In this document: one piece after another, positions 59,176 to 64,000 of the stretch
Position numbering within the stretch: position 1 is the stretch's first letter
How the letters are laid out: each line of letters opens with the position of its first letter
Assembly: GCA_017979445.1 (NCBI GenBank)
Contig: CM030705.1
Coordinates: 10,578,679 to 10,642,678 of the forward strand
Reading direction: 5' to 3'
DNA length: 64,000 bases
Source: Akebia trifoliata
Lineage: Eukaryota; Streptophyta; Magnoliopsida; Ranunculales; Lardizabalaceae
The notes under the pieces: model-generated
Databases searched by the model: none
What the model saw: the letters and a program-made list of their open reading frames with translations, nothing else
Told to the model about the DNA's origin: nothing
Position numbers and translations under genes: made by a program

Positions 59176-60780
59176 GTAAGTGGAAAAAAAAACATTCGTC
59201 CAAGGTTTAGAAACAATGAACCCAGTTTCTCTCTTCCTCTGTGTATTGATTTTCAGGCTTTTGTTTCTACTAGATATGCAAGTCTACAAAAAGATTCATC
59301 ACAAAGAAGCTTTAATTATAAGCGGGAGTTTCTTAACGGCATGGCTTTTGGAAGTGGCTTGGTGGGATTGATCATACTCATCATCAAGCTGGTTTTTCAT
59401 AGCTCTATTGGCACCTCTAGATATTGCTCTTTGAATGATTCCAAGTGTTGTTTTGGTGAAGATCTTTTGCATTGAGCTTGTTTGTTTGGTCTTGTGTTCT
59501 TCTTCGATTTTTGAGTTTTTCTTGGCTATGCCAACCTCTTTTTTGTGTCAAAGAATTATAGCTGGGGATATTATCGACCCTCCCAAAAACTCCCAATGGT
59601 TATAAGAGTTCTTGTTACGACTTCTTGCATGAGTTTTTGCCAACCTTGGTGCTACTTATCTCGGTTAATTATTCGTGTGGTATGCTTTTTGCTAACTTTG
59701 GTGTTGTTTATCTTGGTCATTCTTCCGTGTAGCCTGTAAGGGCGGTGCGTTCTTCTAGTGTCACTACCTGCCCTGAGTTTTTTGCTGCCAATGATAAAAC
59801 TCCCACGTCTAGTTTTCTTTATTGTTGTTGCCTTAGTCACCCATCGGTCTAAATCTTGGTGGATGCTTTTGGATGGACATTTTTCGATTTCCTTTTGTTG
59901 TTGTATTTTCCTTATTGACTTTATTGGAAATCACGTTCCCAAGGACATTGTCAAAAGTGTAGATGATTTTTAAGGCCCTACTCCTCGAGATACATTACAT
60001 TTTTTTATAGGTCTTGATCTATCGACTCTTATGCTCCAATAGATGTCTTTTCAATCTTGCTCCTCTATTCCATATGGTGAGGTTGGATCCTAACTTTTAG
60101 TGTTAAAAATGGAGAAGGATAAGGCTTTGGTGTGGTGTCTGTCAATGATTTTCCGAAGATTAAGTTAGATTGGAATGATACTAGATGATAAAACTGCATT
60201 TAGATAGCTTAGAGAAGATGATGAATATTGAAACTCAGAAGGGTAATCTTGTTAAGATTTTTTTTTTCTTTTCCCAATTTGGACCTTTTGCTTTACATTG
60301 AGTGAGGATTTTATAACCCCATAATTGAACAACTATCACCATATGATTTACCCAGGTGTACAAGCCGAGTAGGTTATGAGCTGGCTAGTGTAGTTGGTTG
60401 CGTTCTTGGGTTTTGTTCCCACGCATCATTAATGTTTGCACTTGAATTTGATTTGAGGTGTCTTACTATATTAATTATTGAACTAATTTGTGCTTACTGT
60501 TTTATAGTTGATGAGTCAAAGAACGTCATTGACAGTGTTACCTTGATTTGTACACATGGATTCTACATTAAATGAAAAGAGTTGGCTTCATGGTTTGGTA
60601 TCAATTTGTCTTTTAACGTTACTTTGCTCTTATTCTACCTGATCTTTCCGACTATTCGAAGTTGATCCCGTGTGTTGACCCTTTTTAGTCTGATTCCACA
60701 ACTCTTTGTTATTTCTCAATCCAAAGTCCTGAATTCAAACTCTACTTTGTAGGCCTAGGCAGGGCTCATGTGATAGAAAT
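59176..60780. other. No recognisable gene
   Basis: AT-rich sequence with several short ORFs on both strands (for example up to 59,475 and 59,758-59,973). They have no recognisable domain and no homologous copy in the window. I see no element borders. Confidence 0.4.
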
Positions 60781-60865
60781 GGGCTTCACATTCACCATAA
60801 AGATCATCCTCACAAAAAATTAGACCATTCCAAAACTCTTAGCCCATATAAGACAAAATACTTTG
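60781..60865. repeat. Partial hairpin MITE M9
   Basis: It is the right end of a family member: accataaagatcatcctcacaaaaaattagaccattccaaaa, then agcccatataagacaaaatactttgtc. The left half is absent. Confidence 0.6.
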
Positions 60866-61223
60866 TCGGGTTCCGAAGATAACAATCTAGACAAGTGTTT
60901 TTATCCTACATGGGCTAAAAGTTTTAGAATGGGCTGATTTATTGTGAGCATGATCTCCATGGTGAGGGGATTATCATCACAAAAATTAGCCTTATTTAAA
61001 ATTGTTAGCCCCAGTTTACAAGTTGAAGAATCATGTATCGTTTATTTTTTACCGTTAGTTCGTGACCACTTTTCATAGGGTTGGAAGTTTTAAAATTGAT
61101 TGATTTTTTGTGAGGATAATCTCCCTTCCATAGAAATCATTCTCAAAAAAATTAGTTCATTCCGAAACTTTTTTGCCATATAAGACAAAACATTGTCTAG
61201 AATATTGTCAACGGAACACTATC
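60866..61223. mobile_element. Hairpin MITE M10
   Basis: The ends cgggttccgaagataacaatctagacaagtg and, inverted, agtgttccgttgacaatattctagacaatg. The core hairpins are of the family, partly decayed. ctatatatag follows on the right. Confidence 0.75.
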
Positions 61224-61495
61224 CTATATATAGTTTTACTAAACATAAGATAATCAGACCAAATTGAAGTAGGGTTGAACTACTATCCACCAATTTGATA
61301 AATTTTCAGTTCAAACATTATTCAATTTAATTAAACATTGCTTTTATTCATTTTTGAAAATTATCAAATTTGTAACAAGAGATAAATATATGAAATCTAA
61401 ACAAAAAGAAATTAATTTTTAATCAATAGAAATCTAAGCAAAAAAATTAATTCTTAATTATTTTCGTTGGTGAATTGTTTTTGTACATTTGAATT

Positions 61496-61655
61496 AATTG
61501 AAGTGTAACAAGTAAAGTTGGGTTGTCAATAACAACTCTTTTTTTTTAATATTTAACTTGGAGTATAACAAGTAAAGTTGGTTTGCCAATAGAAATTTTA
61601 TTATTTATTTTATATTTAACTTGGAGCGCAATAAGTAAAGTTGGGTTCTCATTAG
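61496..61655 (+). repeat. Three direct F4-arm repeats upstream of copy C
   Basis: aacaagtaaagttggg/ttgtcaata(a)...aacttggag(t/c) recurs three times with a period of about 62 bp (near 61,505, 61,568 and 61,630). It corresponds to the right arm of MITE family F4, about 280 bp before the copy C start codon. Confidence 0.65.
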
Positions 61656-61932
61656 TAGTGCAAGAGTGACCTCAGCAGGGTAGACGTGGAGACAGCATGA
61701 CATAGTGGTGCGTACGTGGGTAGATGCGTTTAAGTCGTATCTCGGAGAAAAACATTTATCGGCATGTGCGCCACCACGTCACGATGTTTCCAAAAAATCT
61801 TGAAACTTACGTGAAAATCGAATGGTGATTTAGAGATTGGGACCAGTTTGGAGTTCGATTTGGTTCAAAAGAGAGTAAGAAGATGGCAATAATACAGAGA
61901 AAAAGTAGAGGTCTGCGAGCTCTCTCTAGAGG

Positions 61933-63354
61933 ATGGAGAGCTTCGTTTTCTTCTCTGCTCCCAGATTCATATCCACCTCTCGTATTTCTCTATCACCTGT
62001 ACGGACATCGTCATTTCAATCTCAACCGTCCATTTCAACACCCTTCAAACATCAACCAATCAACGGTCTTAGATCTTATTCCTCATCTTCGACCAACTTC
62101 TTTGGTTCTCATGCTCGTCTCTCACTCTTCCAACCAAAATCATTCTCTCCTCTTCGAAAACCAAACAACATTCAATCACAGATAAAAATTTCTTCGATTT
62201 CAGAATCGAAGAAACCGATATCTGTTTCTCGAGGAGGAGCGAAACTCGTGCCACTGTTAATCTCAGTTTCTGTTGGATTGTTCGTTCGATTTTTTGTTCC
62301 AAAACCAGTTGAAGTATCTACACAAGCTTGGCAATTACTCGCAATATTTTTATCAACTAATGTTGGATTGGTTTTGAATCCACTTCGTGTTGGTGCTTGG
62401 GCGTTTATTGGAATTACGACTACAATTGCGACAAAAACTTTAAGTTTCTCGGATGCGTTTCAAGGTTATAGAAACGAGGTGATTTGGTTGATTGTAATTT
62501 CTTTCTTTTTCGCTAGAGGATTCGTGAAAACTGGTCTTGGAGATCGTATCGCGACGTATTTCGTGAAATGGTTTGGAAAGAGTGCGTTGGGATTGTCTTA
62601 TGGATTGACAATTGGTGAGACGTTTGTTGCTCCTGCAATGCCGAGCATAATTGCTAGGGCAGGAGGTGTGTTCTTACCAATTATTAAATCTTCTTTGTCT
62701 CTTTCTGTTGGTAGCAAGCCTAGTGATCAATCCATTAAGAAGCTTGGTTCATATCTCATGCAATCTCAGTTACAGGTAGTCTTTCTGTAATTCTTTGTTG
62801 GGTAATTTATAAAATCACCCCAACCCACACCATAGTCGAATTATCTTTATGAGCGTTCATAAGTCCTAACTATCTAATTAATTGTCCTTATTTGAATATC
62901 CAAACAATATGTGTAAAATTAGCAGGAAATTAAGTTCTCAATATAATTTTTTTCTACAATCTTGTTCACTTGATGTTTGAATTTGTCATCACTTTGATAT
63001 CTGTATGACTTATTTGATGCTCTTGTGTGATGTATTACAGTCCGCAGGTAGTTCAAGTGCTCTTTTCCTAACTGCTGCAGCTAATAACCTGCTGTGCCTA
63101 AAATTAGCAGAGGAACTTGGGGTCAAAATTTCAAGTCCATGGCTTTCTTGGTTCAAGGCTGCAAGTTTACCTGCAATTGTTTCTCTTATAATTACTCCAT
63201 ATGTCTTATATAAGATCTTTCCGCCCGAAACCAAAGACACACTTGATGTCCCAGCTATAGCATCAAGGAAGCTGGAACAGATGGGTCCAATCACAAAGGA
63301 TGAATGGGTGATGATTGTTACAATGCTTCTTGCGGTCTCGTTGTGGGTCTTTGG
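61933..63354 (+). CDS. Plastid dicarboxylate translocator, copy C (5' part, cut by the right edge)
   Basis: Exon 1 (61933-62775, 281 codons) and exon 2 (63041-63354) are open, with GT-AG borders and a 265-bp intron. Exons 3 and 4, by comparison with copy A, lie beyond the window. Residues 1 to about 105 are a Ser- and Arg/Lys-rich plastid transit region poor in acidic residues. Membrane segments begin at LVPLLISVSVGLFVRFF. The DASS-family signatures NEVIWLIVISFFFARGFVKT, IGETFVAPAMP, SAGSSSALFLTAAANNLLCL and PWLSWFKAASLPAI are present. The family exchanges 2-oxoglutarate or glutamate for malate across the inner plastid envelope; the sequence alone does not let me choose between DiT1 and DiT2. 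ATG at 61,933 is chosen because it alone opens the transit region in frame. This is the only copy here without a visible lesion, so it is the likely working gene. Confidence 0.92.
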
Positions 63355-64000
63355 GTAAGCATCGAGTGCCTAATTTATGATGCATTGTAGGATTTTCCAG
63401 TATACCAATTTGTAATTCCTATAGGGGGCTTGTATTTCTTTAAACAGGAATACAGGGAAAAGATAACCTATATCATCTTTCTGTGACTCCTTAGGTTGAA
63501 AACTATTTACTTCTTTAATGCCATGAACAATGATGTCTCCAATTTCATGCTAATTATTGATTTGTGATTTGAAAACATATACCTTCCTATCTTGGTGATA
63601 GAGGTGTGTGTAATATCATGAATAAATGATGAATGACAAGCTTTAAAATTTTGGTTTTGGGGTTTTCTTGGTCAGCTGAAAAATGTAAAACCGGATGAAA
63701 CACTGCTAAAACAATGGAAAAGGGGGCGTGCAAAACCTAGACAAAATGAGAGAAAATAAAGCGTTATTCATAATTTCTGTTATATAAAATTTTCCCTATA
63801 GTTTGATTGGTAAGATTAGATCACTTAGAATTCTAGTTGTGTAACATTCTCCTTTATGGATAACAAAAGCCAAATAATGAAAATGGTCACTTTGGAGTAT
63901 TTCCTGCTCATCAATCATAACTGTCTCCTTGTGACTGTCAATGCTTAAGTTGCATCGCTTTTTTTATTCAGTTCCACTTTTTCTAAAATCCATGGTTCTA
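63355..64000 (+). other. Start of intron 2 of translocator copy C
   Basis: It begins GTAAGC and aligns with intron 2 of copy A from 33,252, apart from an extra stretch around 63,530-63,650. It runs off the window edge. Confidence 0.75.

Noticed and set aside
58983..59475. Plus-strand ORFs with repeated FRNILG-like peptide
   Set aside because: The peptide repeats only mirror the 62-bp tandem DNA repeat; no start context, homologue or domain.
1..64000. CRISPR arrays, bacterial operons, rRNA genes
   Set aside because: There are no regular spacer-repeat arrays, no ribosome-binding sites or operon spacing, and no rRNA-like stretches; the content is plant nuclear DNA.

Overview
The window is nuclear DNA from a flowering plant. 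The evidence is AT-rich, intron-split genes for plastid proteins with Ser-rich transit peptides, GT-AG introns, and a dense load of plant-type transposable elements (Copia, large TG...CA LTRs, TRIM, tRNA-derived SINE, Mutator-like foldback elements, hAT-like and other MITEs). The species cannot be told from the sequence.

Left part (1-17,200, minus strand) holds two tandem RIBA genes. The complete one (7,893-14,073, seven exons, 539 residues) encodes the plastid bifunctional DHBP synthase / GTP cyclohydrolase II of riboflavin biosynthesis. The second (9-3,525) shows four exons with intact splice sites and frames. Its remaining exons would lie beyond the left edge, so it is cut by the window and need not be broken. 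Parts of the 5' flanks are also duplicated (for example 6,140-6,550 and 16,830-17,165).

The middle (17,200-25,100) has no recognisable gene. It holds nested inverted-repeat elements, including a palindrome of about 2.5 kb centred near 23,077.

The right part (25,100-64,000, plus strand) carries a tandem array of plastid dicarboxylate translocator genes (DiT/DASS family). Copy A (25,135-35,173) has all four exons but a 1-base deletion in the transit-peptide region and a Copia element in intron 1. Copy B (40,289-43,951) is a pseudogene with a gutted exon 1, a lost donor and a 4-base insertion giving a stop in exon 2. Copy C (from 61,933) is intact as far as the window goes. A promoter/5'UTR remnant (copy D) lies at 52,720-53,125. 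Segments A and B are alignable for about 10 kb, so each serves as the empty-site control for insertions in the other: the Copia in A, and two Mutator-like foldback elements and a 791-bp element in B.

The most interesting non-gene signal is a family of about ten hairpin elements. They share one double-hairpin core but carry different terminal inverted repeats, and most sit inside or beside (TA)n microsatellites, resembling the Micron elements of rice. The two gene families both serve plastid metabolism, but nothing here shows that they act together.
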